A stretch of DNA of 64,000 bases from Lepidurus packardi (Eukaryota; Arthropoda; Branchiopoda; Notostraca; Triopsidae). Made by a program: the position numbers and the translations under genes. Shown piece after piece: positions 33,901 through 44,614 of this stretch. Positions within the stretch are counted from its first letter, which is position 1, and each line of letters opens with the position of its first letter. Under the pieces are notes generated by a model. The model worked only from the letters and a program-made list of their open reading frames with translations, ran no database searches and was not told where the DNA came from. The stretch covers positions 7,684,790 through 7,748,789 of the forward strand of contig JAKZAN010000002.1 in assembly GCA_023053545.1 (NCBI GenBank), written 5' to 3'.

Positions 33901-36900
33901 GCGCATGGAGCCAGAGACGACGGGGTTGAGGCTCAAGATACCACAAGGAAGCTACCTGCTGAGTGCGGAGATTCGAACTGTTGCTCGTAGGAGCAGGGGC
34001 GTGGTTAAGAAGCGCTAACGCTAGTGGCAGTAATGCTGAGCCTATTTCCAAATTATGGTCCAGAACTTGGGGCAAGCCTGCCAAGAATGAGTAGAAAACC
34101 GCACTGGAACGCAACTTGAGAGGCGTGACGCAAAATGCCCTGTCTGACGCATTATAACCCACCAAAAGACTTATATGGCGCAGCACGACATGCTGCATTT
34201 TGTTCAATAACTTGTCATCCGTAGCTACTGCCTAAAAAAATCAATAAAAAAAACTTTTGGCTTTCATTGTTTATCGTCTATAAATACTTGTTCGGGTCTA
34301 GCCAGAAATTGCATGAAAACGAAGATTAGATAATGGAGCGTTTCTGCATCAAAGTCTTCGCTATCTTGGGCCCTTTGCAGAAGGGCACATACGTGAGCAT
34401 CTTCGGGTCCACCTCCCATCATTCCTTTGGCTTGCCCATCTAGAAAAAGACAATCAGCCTCAAATTTAGTGATTTGCGCGTTGAGTCTTTGGGAAGTAGA
34501 CAAAAGGACGACTCGACAAAAGGACTTCGTGTACCCGACGCAGGGACGCGAACCCCGACTCAAGGACGCCGGGCCCCGACAGGACACCAGATCCATAATC
34601 TTTTATGGGGCCAATAGCATTTTAAGTTGAAAAACTTTCTGCTCATTGGTTTGCAGCAACTTCGCAGAGATTAGAAAGTGCTTAAACCGTAGTAAAAAAT
34701 ACATCACAAGAACTCCAGACCCCAACAGAAGGACGCCTAACCTAACCTAATGAAACCTAACCTTGTGACGTATTTTTTTAATACGAATTAAACACTTTTC
34801 TAATCTCATTGGCGCTTAAGGCTCCCGTATACCTTAGCTCGGCACAGGCGATTACCATGGGGAATTTCTTAACACTTTTTTGAGAAAACCAGAGCATTTC
34901 ATGAAAAAATTATTTTATAAAACTCTTGAGCTTGCGAACAGGTAGTGCACAACCAATGCACACTTTTTCCAATGATGAATAAATTAGCAATTTGCAAATG
35001 AAGTTTGCAACTATGAGTTCGAGAAATCTTGTTCCGAAAATTCGACGACTTGATTTAGGATATTGTGTTGCAACAGCAAACTGTGGGGACAAGTCGTACT
35101 TTTCAGAAGCAAAACAAGCGTAGAAACTTTGCCGGCAATTAGCTATACTTTTCTTTTTTTACTTTCTTACGCAAGGCTTTTGCAAAGCACTAACAAACGT
35201 CCGTGTCGGTTATGACTGTTTCCCATCAATAAGCAAAGGTATATGGGAGCCTTAACGAATGAGAAAAGACTTTTTGAACTCGAAATGCTATTGGCCCCTT
35301 AAAAGATTACGTCCTTCTATCGGGCCCGGCGTCCCTGCGTCGGGTACACGGAGTCCTTTTGTCGAGTCGTTCTTGTGCCGCGTTGCCGAGTTTTGTACCT
35401 ATTCCAAAGCGAGAGCTCCGTTGTTTGACCAATGGCGGTAAGGGAAGACGAGGCAAGCGAGGTTCTCGGATAGTGGTCGCAGAAGAGGCCTCTTTGGCGG
35501 CAGCTTTGGCTTCCAATCGATGCGAACTGCGTCCTCTGGCTAAACTGACTGAACGCACGAGTGATAACTTGGAGGGCGTGGTTGTGAGGGCCATTTCCGC
35601 ACACAGAGCTTCATACCAACGCAACGCTTCTCGGGCGCGCTGTAACTTCTTCACGAAAGCATCGCTGTTCATGTCACTGTTTTTCAAATCTACCCAAAGT
35701 AACGTAACAATATTACAATTCATTAGAAAAATGTATTTGAGGGAATTAACCAAAATAGAAACCTCTAGGGTACGCAATGTCGCCCGATTTCTGCAGCTGC
35801 AGTTGCGCTTCTAAGAATAGCGCGTCCATTCGCTGTAAGAAGAACTTCCAAGTGAGGATTCGACGCTGCGTGAGCGTACTGTAAAGCATGTAAAGAGTTT
35901 GTAAAATGATAGGTCTGTCCACCACGACGCTATCGAATTGCTGTTCTGCGCACCATATCAAACTCTGGACAAAAATTAAAGCTTAAAAGTCTTCCTTTAC
36001 GTGTATAAGATTAAAAAACGTAAATACCTGTAGAGCGGCATCATGCATGGTTTCCAAGGTTGCTAATGCCTTGTGGGCTACAATTGTGTGAAGATCGTCC
36101 AAAGCCGCGACAAGATAGACCAAGGCGTGACTCAGGACGCACTGCAAACTAGCTCCACCCGCTTGCACGGAGGCTAAATGCAGAAACTGGGTTAAAATGC
36201 TGAGCTGATCTAGTAACGCCAATCGTTTGGACCATTCCTTGGCACTATTTGCATCTTCCATTAGCCGCCAAAGTACTTCCGCCCCTGCTGGCAGGGAGAC
36301 GCAGTGGCAAAGCAAAGCCACGCCTATACTGCCCACCTCAGAGTGTTCGGAAGCTAGCAACTGCCACAATCTGCACACAAACTTGTTACCAAAACCAGCA
36401 GGTACATTTTTTAAAAGTTTGTTTTTACTGCGGAATGGTAAGATTTTCTTGGGACCAAATTAGAAAGCCCCGATGGTCCTTAGCAGCTCGATTTAGGGCG
36501 TCTCCATGTAAACACAACGCCGACAAACAGTTTAGGAGATGGCACTGTGCCTCTGAATGTGACAATTTACCCAATTCCTTAAAAAAACAAAACAGTTTCA
36601 GCTACTCAATTGAGAGTCAAATAAAAAGGTACCTGAAGGAGAGCGAAAAGCAATTGCAGTGAAGCAGGCAATTCTTCCAAAACTACCTTAAATTTACCAT
36701 GAGAAGTATGCCAGAAATGAGAATCTTCTGCAGAATTAGCTCCACTCCCTCCTGGCAAGGGTTCGTCGTTTTCGCCCACCAAGGTTGTCGTCGCAACTTG
36801 AGCTTTGGCAATGGCTACAATGAAATAATAGAAATAATTAGTCACTAAGTTACCACATACTAAACTAAAGAATAAAACGTCACATAAAGACTTTCTATTA

Positions 36901-39900
36901 ATGGTCACATAAACGTCATATTACACAACATCACGATAGCTTTTCCGAATCTTCTTGACTATAGTCAAGAACTTCGACAGTATTCGACTCGTTTAATATC
37001 AGCCTGAAGCTTTTCCGAATCTTCAGGATTCGATATCCAAATCTTCTTGATTGGGTATCCGAGCCTTCTTCAGATTTGATATCGAATCTTTTTGACTTGA
37101 CAACTAAGTTAAACGAACTTACCTACGTCAGTTTCAGTCAACGTAACCGCTTTAGCAACCGCTTTTAGTACTTTCTCTGCTGGCATACTAGGCGCCAGAT
37201 CCATAATATCTGCCACGGTGTCAAAACGGGCTTGGAGCTGAACTCCTTGCGTCATGGCCTGCGACATGGACAGTAAACTGCCTCCTGGTAAACTAGAGAG
37301 TCCCAAACCCATTCCTAATCCGACTTTCAAGTCCTCCTTGTCTTTCCCGCCCGATTCCTTGTCTCGTTCCTTCTTTTCGGTGACGGAGCTGCTGGTAGCG
37401 TTGCTTCCGTTACCTCCGCCGCCTCCCATATCCCACAAATCTTCCTCAAGCGCCTTAAGACATACAAAATCATAAGACTTCCTCCTTCTACGATAGCTTC
37501 AAAAAGGGAATCTTTACCACTTCCTGGGGCAAAACCGTCTGCTCAGGAGCTATGTAGTGAAGCAAACCAGCCAAGAGCTGATAAAACAGGACTGCTTCCG
37601 TACAGTGGTAACAGTCCGGGTGTCCTGGTGCGATGCACGGACCCGGTCCGCAATTACAGCGGACCAGATCGCGTAAAAGTAAAAGCAAATCCGGATGGAC
37701 GTTAGGATCTTGGAGCCCGCAATGCCGCGGAATTTCCTGTAACTCTACTTGCTTGTACATTACATCGAGCATGAGAAGATGCAATGCCCAGATTTGCTCC
37801 ACGTCTGAGACTAACAAACTAGTCCCTGACTCCGTCTGACCTTCCCAAAGGTCATTGTCAGACAAGGGTGAAGACGGTTCCGAATCTTCCCTAGTTTCCA
37901 CAACATCTACATGAAAATTTAGTCAAATTATACATTAACGATTGAAATTGATACACGTGGGATAACAGCCAATCACTCACCAATGGAAACGTCAGTAGGA
38001 GGCGCTGAATGAGCAACCACGCCTTCTCTCATCATGGTAATCAACAGAGGTAAAGGTAAGTGTATTCCCAACAGAGTGAGCACTTGCAGCCAACGCAACA
38101 CTTGGACTTGAGCAGCCGGAGTGCCTTGTTGGAACCGTTGCTGCACGAAACGGTACATAACGGCCGGTTCCATGCCAAGAGGACTCATATCCGCGTCCAA
38201 AAGTTTGCTTAGGGTACCCCGTACTTCCGCTACCTCTTCTTCTGGCATTTCCTTGGACATCGCTTCCAGCCAATGGGGCATCACATGATTCCATAAATCC
38301 GCCGAGATGAGATCATACGGTACGAGGCAAAATAGACGCTGGAAGCCTTCTCTTACGCATGATGACTTTCCTTCCAATGTATCCCTTTTACATTCATACA
38401 CAAATGAATACCCCTTGATGAAAAATACACTATATTTAGTACCAAGAACCTGCTACGCGAGCAGCAGGAGGTGGATGGGGCATCAAGCAGGCCGAAAAAA
38501 CGTCGAAATAATTTAGGCCAACTTGGTAAATCCAGTCGTGCAAATAATCAGATTTTAGCCTTTCTAGAACTGCTCCAGACTGATCTGGAAGAAGAATGTG
38601 TTAAAAAACTGCTTTAAAATCGTAAAGAATATCTTACCATCAGAAACGTAGGCGGTGGCATGGAACCACTGAATAATCATAGCCAAGAGGCGTGGCAGAA
38701 CATGAGGCGGCAATTCGGGGAGCGGGTTAAGCGGAACTAGAGCTACTAGCAACCATATTCCATATCGTGACAGCAATCTTCGTTCTTCCAAACCTAAAAC
38801 ACTCCCGCCCACCGATTCTCCGTCGTTTCCACCCATACCGGAATTACTCGTCAGTAATCCTGCTCGACTCAATCTTTCCTGTCCTTCTTTGCTCTTATCC
38901 GAATTGGAATTCGACGCTTGGGCCTCTTTCAGCAAACTAGAGAAGAAAACATGACTCACTAAGTAACAACAAAAATGGATAATTAACATCCACACATGCA
39001 ATTGCGTCAAACAGACGAACAAGAATTCTCGAAAAAGAATCTTATACAGTAGACGTCACTTATTGTGATCGCATATGTCAAGTGAATAATGATTCTATTA
39101 AGCGAGATTTTAATAACCGAAAATCGAAATATGTACCAAAAGAAACAAAGCATCATCTACTTTTTGACACTTTCCCCAGGTTTCCTTTTCTCGATTCACT
39201 ACACCCACTATTGTTTATTTGCTAAAGATTTTAAACAATTTTGATAGGGACGATTTTGGAATTCCTAATTTAACGGCTGCTTCCCTTTCTGGCAATACTT
39301 TTAAATTTAACTCGTTGTAAGACTCAATGGCCAGCAACTTCTCTTTTCCATTTAAGTCAACTCTTTTCCTGTTCGTCGCGATTTTTATATAACCACAAGT
39401 CTAAAACACAACTAACACTGCACCTTTGAGGGGCAACAGGACACAAGGACAACTCGACGAAAGGACACCGTGTACCCGACACAAGGACGCCGGGCCCCGG
39501 TAAAAAGACGTCAGGTCTATAATCTTTTATGGGACTAATAGAATTTCGAGTTTAAGTTTCTACTCATTAGTTAAGCGTCACTGAGATTAGAAAGTACTTT
39601 TAGCCGTACTAAAAAATGCGTCACAAGGTTAGGTTAGGCGTCCATCTGTCGGGATGCGGAGTCCTTGTGACGTATTTTTTAATACGTCTTAAGCACTTTC
39701 TAATATCGTTGGCGCTTAAGCAATGAACAGAGACTTTTTCAACTAGAGATTTTATTTGTTCCTTAAAAGATTATGGACCTAGCGTCCTTATGTCGGAGCC
39801 CAGCGTCCTTATGCCAGGTATACGGAGTCCTTCTGTCGAGTCACCCTTGCATCTACTTCCCCTTTGAAGCCCACTCCTACGCTTTGGTAGGGTTCTCAAC

Positions 39901-42295
39901 ACGACATCCCTTCTAATTTTCATTTCCAGTCATTAAAGGAAGTGGACATTCAACTGAATAAGCTGCTCATTTAATTGACTGGTGAGTTTAGAAGGGATTT
40001 CCCCCTTAGCGTAGTGGTAGGCTGGAAATGACAGGATTGGTCAAAACGACGTAAATACAATGTCACTGGTCACTTTGCAAAGAAAAAGTAAAAATCCTTA
40101 CTGTTGTTTCGTTACTGTATTCATGTGAAGATTTTTTTTGAAGATTGATTGAAGATTGATTCCAATATCCGAAAGTGTGATTCTAATACCCGATTAAAAT
40201 AGTACGAATTTTATCCTTTTGAATCCGTCCTTTAAAATTGTACTCCATAAAGCGGTCGCTTCTAATAACCAGGGATCATAATAAGCGGCATCTACTGTAC
40301 CTGACTATGGCTTCAATGACGTAGCTTTGCATTACTGGATCCATGTCCCAAGCTTTCGACAAGGGTCCATGTACCACGTGATCTCCTCCACGGCGATTGT
40401 TGTGGCGAATTGAGGTGCATTGGGCGCAGTACCGAATTGGTTTGTTACCATTATAGCCTGCGCACTCAGGTGCAAAGCAAATAATAACAGCCGTTTTATC
40501 TGTACTTCGGCAGTTTTTATTTTCACAGAGAACAGCCATCTGTTGCATCGGCAGGAGTCCGTCCACTATGGGATCGCCATGATCTTCTGCTCCTACCCCA
40601 GGCCCCTCTCCCGTTTGCATACGTTGTCTTCTTAAATCGTCGGCACAATCCTCACACATGTATAACAGTGGAGGACGGTCCAATGACAAAGTTCCTGGGG
40701 CTAAATTGGACAAATTGCCACCTTGATGTTGGGCGATGGAGTAGGCGTGGTCCAAACATAATTTGACGGCTTCTGCATCGCCGTGATTCACACATTGGTC
40801 CCTTTGACAGAGTAACGCTTTCCATCCTAATAAAAAACTCCATTATTCAGGAAAATCTACATTTCAAATGACAATTCGCAACTAGTTTGAAGGAAAAGGA
40901 GCAACAAGGGAGAGAATAAAGAGAAAAACCCCCACCTGACTGGTGCTCGACTGATACAACCACGAAGAGACGTGTCGTTGAGAGAAAAGTAGAAGAACAC
41001 GACAGGTCGACAGCAGAAAAAAGGGCAAATATTGAAAAACATTCGCTCGGAATTAATGAAAAGCATTCAGAAAATACGGATCAAAAGAGCAAGAAAACTC
41101 TGGAGCTGATATAAAGGAATTGCCGCAAAACTAGCTGTATGTAATACAGACTTGCAGAGGCTTTTACCGTTGAATTTCAGATGGATCCCGCGACGGTCGT
41201 AAATGGTGGGATTTAAAGCCGGCCAGTAAAAGAAGAGCAAATTGGCAGCGGGAGCACGGGCTTGGGCGGTGCCATGTGCTATAACACATAGTAAATCCTT
41301 GGCCACATCTCTTTTCAAGGCGAGAAGCGTCTCCACCAACTGGCAATGGAACTCGGTGTTGGTGGTGTACTGGAAAACCATCATCATAACTGCCGGTACA
41401 GACAGATGGACTTCGGAGGGACCAGCATCGCCTTCTGGCAAGGGGCCCATTGCAACAGGCAAGAAGTAATAGCAAAGATACGTCATGATTTCTCCATGCA
41501 ACGCGGCTGGAAACACGCTGAGGGCCGAGGCAATGAGCCAAGGCAACAATGCTAGCAAATCTTCATCCAGAAAGGCCATTAAACAAACACAGGTATGAAG
41601 AATACAGGATCCAAAAACTGACAGTAAAAATCAAAAGGGGTTAGGTTTAACTTTAATTCGTGGACGAAGGAAATTTACCTTGCGTGCCACTCGGGATGAG
41701 AGGCGTGATTTCATAAAAGGAAACCAAGGTGTGATAAAGGCCCTTGTAATCCAAACATGGCAGCAAGCCAGCGCGAACCCCATTCTTGTCTCCTGAACGG
41801 ATCAGCAGCAGAGGAAGACCAGGCACGTCTTTTAAAACCCCTAAATTATTCAAATGGTGTTCATGAGACTCCAGGAGCTAGTAGCTACTTGCAGGTCTAT
41901 GTTATTTACCTAACAATGTCTGAGAAAACCAACGTAGAGTGACGGCAATGTCGGAACCGGTGGGCAACGGACTGGAATTGTTGATTAATCGTTGGTGATA
42001 GTCCCTGAGATTCCTAATCTTGGCTGCAACTTGAAGTGACACAAAAGTATTATTTTATCCCACTTGTGGTTGTGCTCTTATTATCTGAGGGTAGTAAACG
42101 AACGTCTAGAACAGGAACGTGCACGAAATAAATGTTGGGCCAAGCAGATGATGGAAAGCAAAATTCGACAAGTAATGAACAGGTAAGACGAACAGCCAAC
42201 CCTTCACTCGAACTAAAAGACGGACTTTACAAACATTTGAAGATTCGGACAGAATAAATATTAATATACTTACAAGCAGCCGCTCTGGTGCCCAT
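27943..42295 (-). CDS. UNC79: UNC79, accessory subunit of the NALCN sodium-leak channel complex
   Basis: I assembled 29 exons with matching phases, from the ATG at 42295 to the TAA at 27943, totalling 2,558 residues; human UNC79 is about 2,600. Exon 1 (42274..42295) and exon 2 (41910..42029) give MGTRAAAF-AAKIRNLRDYHQ, like the human N-terminus. Exon 5 (40301..40826) has a Cys/His-rich metal-binding-like region (YMCEDC, LCENKNC, CFAPEC, RYCAQC). Later landmarks are RYGIWLLVALVPL, CLVPYDLISADLWNHVMPHWLEA, FDSVVVDRPIILQ and RILTWKFFLQRMD. The C-terminus is LPSHLQVRFQSCL...VLAKWLQRLQFKMGQ. UNC79 is a huge helical-repeat protein that works with UNC80 to stabilise and place NALCN in neurons. Most introns are 50-120 bases, but introns 5, 15 and 18 are swollen by mobile elements. 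Ser/Gly/Pro-rich stretches (exons 10, 17, 25) vary most. GTF2H2 lies just upstream on the same strand. Confidence 0.95.
31318..32215 (+). mobile_element. pogo/Tigger-like DNA transposon relic, right end lost (UNC79 intron 18)
   Basis: The left end starts CTGTAGACGCCGCTTATTATC after a TA, matching the end of the element at 39047-40297. The sequence then follows that element in the opposite orientation, through ATTAGAATAACACTTTCGG and a CAGTCAATTAAA segment, to a decayed N-terminal helix-turn-helix coding stretch near 31917-32092. That stretch is broken by a stop after nine codons and by a frame change. A piece of the long-TIR repeat family (about 31725-31840) interrupts it. The right terminal repeat is not seen before the next repeat begins at 32224. 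Confidence 0.7.
32224..33139. mobile_element. Repeat element, copy B, split by a LINE insertion (UNC79 intron 18)
   Basis: The left part (32224-32408) and right part (32960-33139) match the repeat at 11511-12255, including the ends CGTTCGTTTTGACGAA and CATGGGTGGAGCAATTG. The centre is replaced by a truncated LINE. In copy A the two flanking sequences are continuous (ACAAGCACCCATGGGTGG), so copy A shows the uninterrupted state. Confidence 0.75.
32409..32959 (+). mobile_element. 5'-truncated non-LTR retrotransposon (LINE) 3' fragment
   Basis: An open frame from about 32407 to the TAA at 32731 gives about 108 residues typical of a LINE ORF2 C-terminus: QLRTTHFPTKCYL, a C-x-C...H....C knuckle (CACQ...LPHLLFHC) and a helical end. 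After it come a short 3' UTR, AATAAA and a run of about 17 A at 32944-32960. The flanks AAGCACCGCCCC (32397-32408) and AAGCAAAGCCCC (32960-32971) look like a 12-base target duplication with two differences. The reverse transcriptase domain is missing, so this is a dead-on-arrival insertion. The clade is uncertain; Jockey- or CR1-like is possible. Confidence 0.8.
34491..35387. mobile_element. Long-TIR DNA element nearly filling UNC79 intron 15
   Basis: Terminal inverted repeats near both ends match over 41 bases with one mismatch (34509-34549 against 35329-35369), and the similarity extends outward to GGGAAGTAGAC and GGCAACGCGGC. Flanks GAGTCTTT (34483-34490) and GAGTTTTG (35388-35395) resemble an 8-base target duplication. 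The intron donor is two bases beyond the right flank and the acceptor about 42 bases before the left flank. The core is A/T-rich, has no coding frame, and hosts a TTAA-flanked MITE. Confidence 0.75.
34820..35251. mobile_element. MITE with TTAA target duplication (piggyBac-type)
   Basis: The ends are GGCTCCCGTATACCTT and, on the reverse strand, GGCTCCCATATACCTT, a 16-base terminal inverted repeat with one mismatch. The element is flanked by TTAA at 34816-34819 and 35252-35255. It is 432 bases without coding capacity. The related long-TIR element at 39430-39862 lacks it at the corresponding point (GGCGCTTAAG...). TTAA duplication is the hallmark of piggyBac-mobilised elements. A partial relative lies at 51342-51533. 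Confidence 0.8.
39047..40297 (-). mobile_element. pogo/Tigger-like DNA transposon relic at the donor of UNC79 intron 5
   Basis: Terminal repeats CAGTAGACGTCACTTATTGT (left) and CAGTAGATGCCGCTTATTAT (right, reverse strand) are flanked by TA at 39045-39046 and 40298-40299, as for pogo/Tigger elements. On the minus strand 39215-39383 gives an open stretch of 56 codons resembling the N-terminal helix-turn-helix of CENP-B-type transposases (LNGKEKLLAIE..., REAAVKLGIPKSSLSKLFKI), beginning with ATC instead of ATG. The catalytic part is absent. A second element (39430-39862) sits inside. Confidence 0.75.
39430..39862. mobile_element. Foldback/long-TIR element inside the Tigger relic
   Basis: The two halves are inverted copies: ACTCGACGAAAGGACACCG near the left end and its counterpart GGAGTCCTTCTGTCGAGT near the right end, with similarity through CTTTCTAAT and ACGTATT toward the centre. 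It is the same family as 34491-35387. Flanks share TTTGA (39425-39429 and 39863-39867). There is no coding frame. Confidence 0.7.
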
Positions 42296-42691
42296 TATAG
42301 AGAAAGTGCCTGGCAACGGCATGATTCAATCAAGTGTTTATCACTTGCCCTTATCAAATTACTCGTCAGGCGTTCTACGACGAGAGGTAAGCGTAAACAA
42401 CATAAATGAACAAATGCGCCATGATTTTTTCTTCTTTGTTCAGGTGCTCAACACCACATGTGCGCTTGCGTGGGCAAGCCAACAATATAAATATTGATCT
42501 TTCTGAGAATAGACATTAGCTCGCCATCTAGGAATATATTGTAAAACGTCAGAAACACAAGATTTGCACTTTCCTCTACCGTTTCTTTTACATGGCTGCA
42601 AATGCATGATTTAAAAAGGGTGTATCGTCAATTTTGACGCTCAACTTATCGAACAAATGAAAGATCTGACTACGAAAATATTGAGCCAATG
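42296..42691. other. Gap between GTF2H2 3' end and UNC79 start
   Basis: This contains the UNC79 upstream region and the GTF2H2 3' UTR, both leftward. I see no coding sequence or clear motif. Confidence 0.4.
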
Positions 42692-44159
42692 TCACAAGGG
42701 ATTTGCCGATTTTTGCACGTACGTGGGATGACTCGCGCAGCCAGGACAAGTATGCAAAGTATCGTGTAGAAACAAGTCACATTCTAAGCAGTATACCGAC
42801 TGGCAAGTAATGCATTCGTATACCTTTGGATTAGAGGAGAAGAATAAAAAACTTAATAGCGATTCGATTTATGTTATGGGGTAGTTGATTACTATCTTGT
42901 CGGCTTCGGCCCAGGGTTTCACACAGCCATAGCAATGCGAAAGTTCTCCTATTTCCACTCTTTCTTTCTCAACAAAAGCAGCCAGGGGAAAGAGATGATG
43001 ATAGGATCTCGCCAAATGAGCAGCTGAAACTAATGTGAGTCCGCAAAGGCGGCATTCGACAGGCAATTCACAGTAACGGGCCAGACATTGAGGACAGCGA
43101 TGACCCTGAGTCGTTAACGGACGCTGTTCCTCCTGATCCATGTGACTAAATAAATAAAGTAAACAACAAATGATAAACAAAATTAAATACTAAAAATCCT
43201 ACCAAACACATAAAGCTGGCAAGTTATCGTCCTCTTCGGAAGTTCCCGCCAATCCCCGACCAGGGAAACCCATTTTGACGAGCGCCGATTCGCTGGAGCC
43301 TTGACTTCTGGGCGGCAAAACATTATCCAAGACGATACTGCGAAAATGCTGCTCGTCCAAAGGAACTCCGTATTCTCCTTTAGTTCCTTTGCAGACTCTC
43401 CTCAAGACATGAACTTCGGCGGACATTCCTACCGCACAAACGCGAACTTGTTTCTGCTGCAGCGACTGCAAAGTAACGCTAATATCCCCTGGGTCACACG
43501 TTGTCAAACTGCCGAAAATGACCATGACTTCTCGACTCGTATGGGATGGCATATTCTGTAAAACTTGAAGGGCCGCTTCTAATCCATTTTGTAAGGACGG
43601 TTCTCCACTGCAACTCGTATCGCGCAGTTTTTGCAATGCTTCGATATGTTTCCTGGGATTGCCAGCCAATTCGGTAATCTTTTCCGCTCGTTTATTGCGC
43701 ATGATTAAGATAGACATTTGGCTGATGGGATTTTGATCAAAGAACTCTTGAATAAACTCTTCCAGCAACTATTACAGAAGTCGAAAATGTAGTATTGAGT
43801 TTGAAATTTTTAAGAGAGTTGCATACTTTGAGAACACAACGTTGGCGAGTAGGTTTGAAATCTTGAAGCAGCATGCATTCAGAGAAATCTATAATGAGGA
43901 ACAAGTGTCTCATCATGCCCAATTTAACAGATCCTGCTGCTCTGAGGGCCGCTCTTCTTCGTTTGGCTCTAGCTGCCATATCCAAAGCTGTGGAATCCAA
44001 AAAACCTTCATCGTCTTCAGTAATAGCCTCCCTGGAAATTGATATATATATATATATATATATTATGAAAATATATTATGAAAAAATAAATGAAGCTTAC
44101 CAGGTTTTTTCATAACCTGTTTCCCACCGGTACTCATTTCCTTCTTCATCGTCAGCCAT
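42692..44159 (-). CDS. GTF2H2: TFIIH core subunit p44 (GTF2H2/Ssl1)
   Basis: Five exons, 44101..44159, 43827..44031, 43203..43768, 42893..43145 and 42692..42823, give 404 residues (human 395). p44 stimulates the XPD helicase in transcription initiation and nucleotide excision repair. The start [20 protein letters not shown] aligns with the human WEGGYERTWE segment. A von Willebrand A-like domain follows ([55 protein letters not shown]). The C-terminal zinc-binding modules are [20 protein letters not shown] and [15 protein letters not shown], then the C4C4-like RING CYGC...CITC...CLEC...CPGC. All expected cysteines are present. Intron 1 is only 69 bases and carries an AT-dinucleotide run. Cytidine deaminase is divergent 455 bases away. 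Confidence 0.97.
44041..44062. repeat. AT-dinucleotide microsatellite in GTF2H2 intron 1
   Basis: About ten TA units lie 10 bases from the AATTTCCAG acceptor of a 69-base intron, so length changes here would alter a very small intron. Confidence 0.85.
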
Positions 44160-44614
44160 TTCTGTTTTATTTGATTAGTTCCGGGCGTTTTCTTGCGATA
44201 ATTCCGCTATTTAAAAAAAGGATTATGGTCCCTTTTCACCCGAACAGTGGATGTAAATATTGTCAGTCAGTGCTGCCACCTAATGACATCTTAGAAAGAA
44301 TAATGGCGGTAGTTCAAATAAAACAACAACGAATAAGGATATGGAATGAGAAAAAGCAAGCAAAGATCGGATGTTTTATGTTCATGTATATCGAAAATAT
44401 ACATCAAACTGAACATTTTTATTTTCACTATCTTAACGGTTGGCTTAATCGGATAGACCTTCGGAGTCGACGATCATGTGACCAGAAACCGACCACGCCG
44501 ACGCCGGAAGCTCTGACCCTGATATCCGAGTACTACTCGACTGCAAAACAGAGCACTGGGGCCGCCTCAGTTGAATACGACCAGTCGTGGGGGTAATCAA
44601 TAGCACAACACAGC
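44160..44614. promoter_or_regulatory. Divergent promoter region of GTF2H2 (-) and CDA (+)
   Basis: The stretch is 455 bases between the two start codons. No coding sequence is supported, and the longer open frame across it is not conserved-looking. Confidence 0.45.

Noticed and set aside
34264-34487. Acceptor at CCCAAAG (about 34477) that would start UNC79 exon 16 upstream
   Set aside because: It gives the wrong phase after exon 15. The TTTTTCTAG acceptor at 34440-34441 restores the frame and has a proper pyrimidine tract.
39047-40297. Possible intact transposase in the Tigger relic
   Set aside because: Only a 56-codon N-terminal remnant without ATG is present; no DDE catalytic region lies between the ends.
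27943-42295. First impression that this giant leftward gene was UBR4 or another large E3 ligase because of the Cys-rich exon
   Set aside because: The order of segments from the first exon (AAKIRNLRDYHQ) through FDSVVVDRPIILQ to the last exon follows UNC79, and the total length fits UNC79, not the 5,000-residue UBR4.
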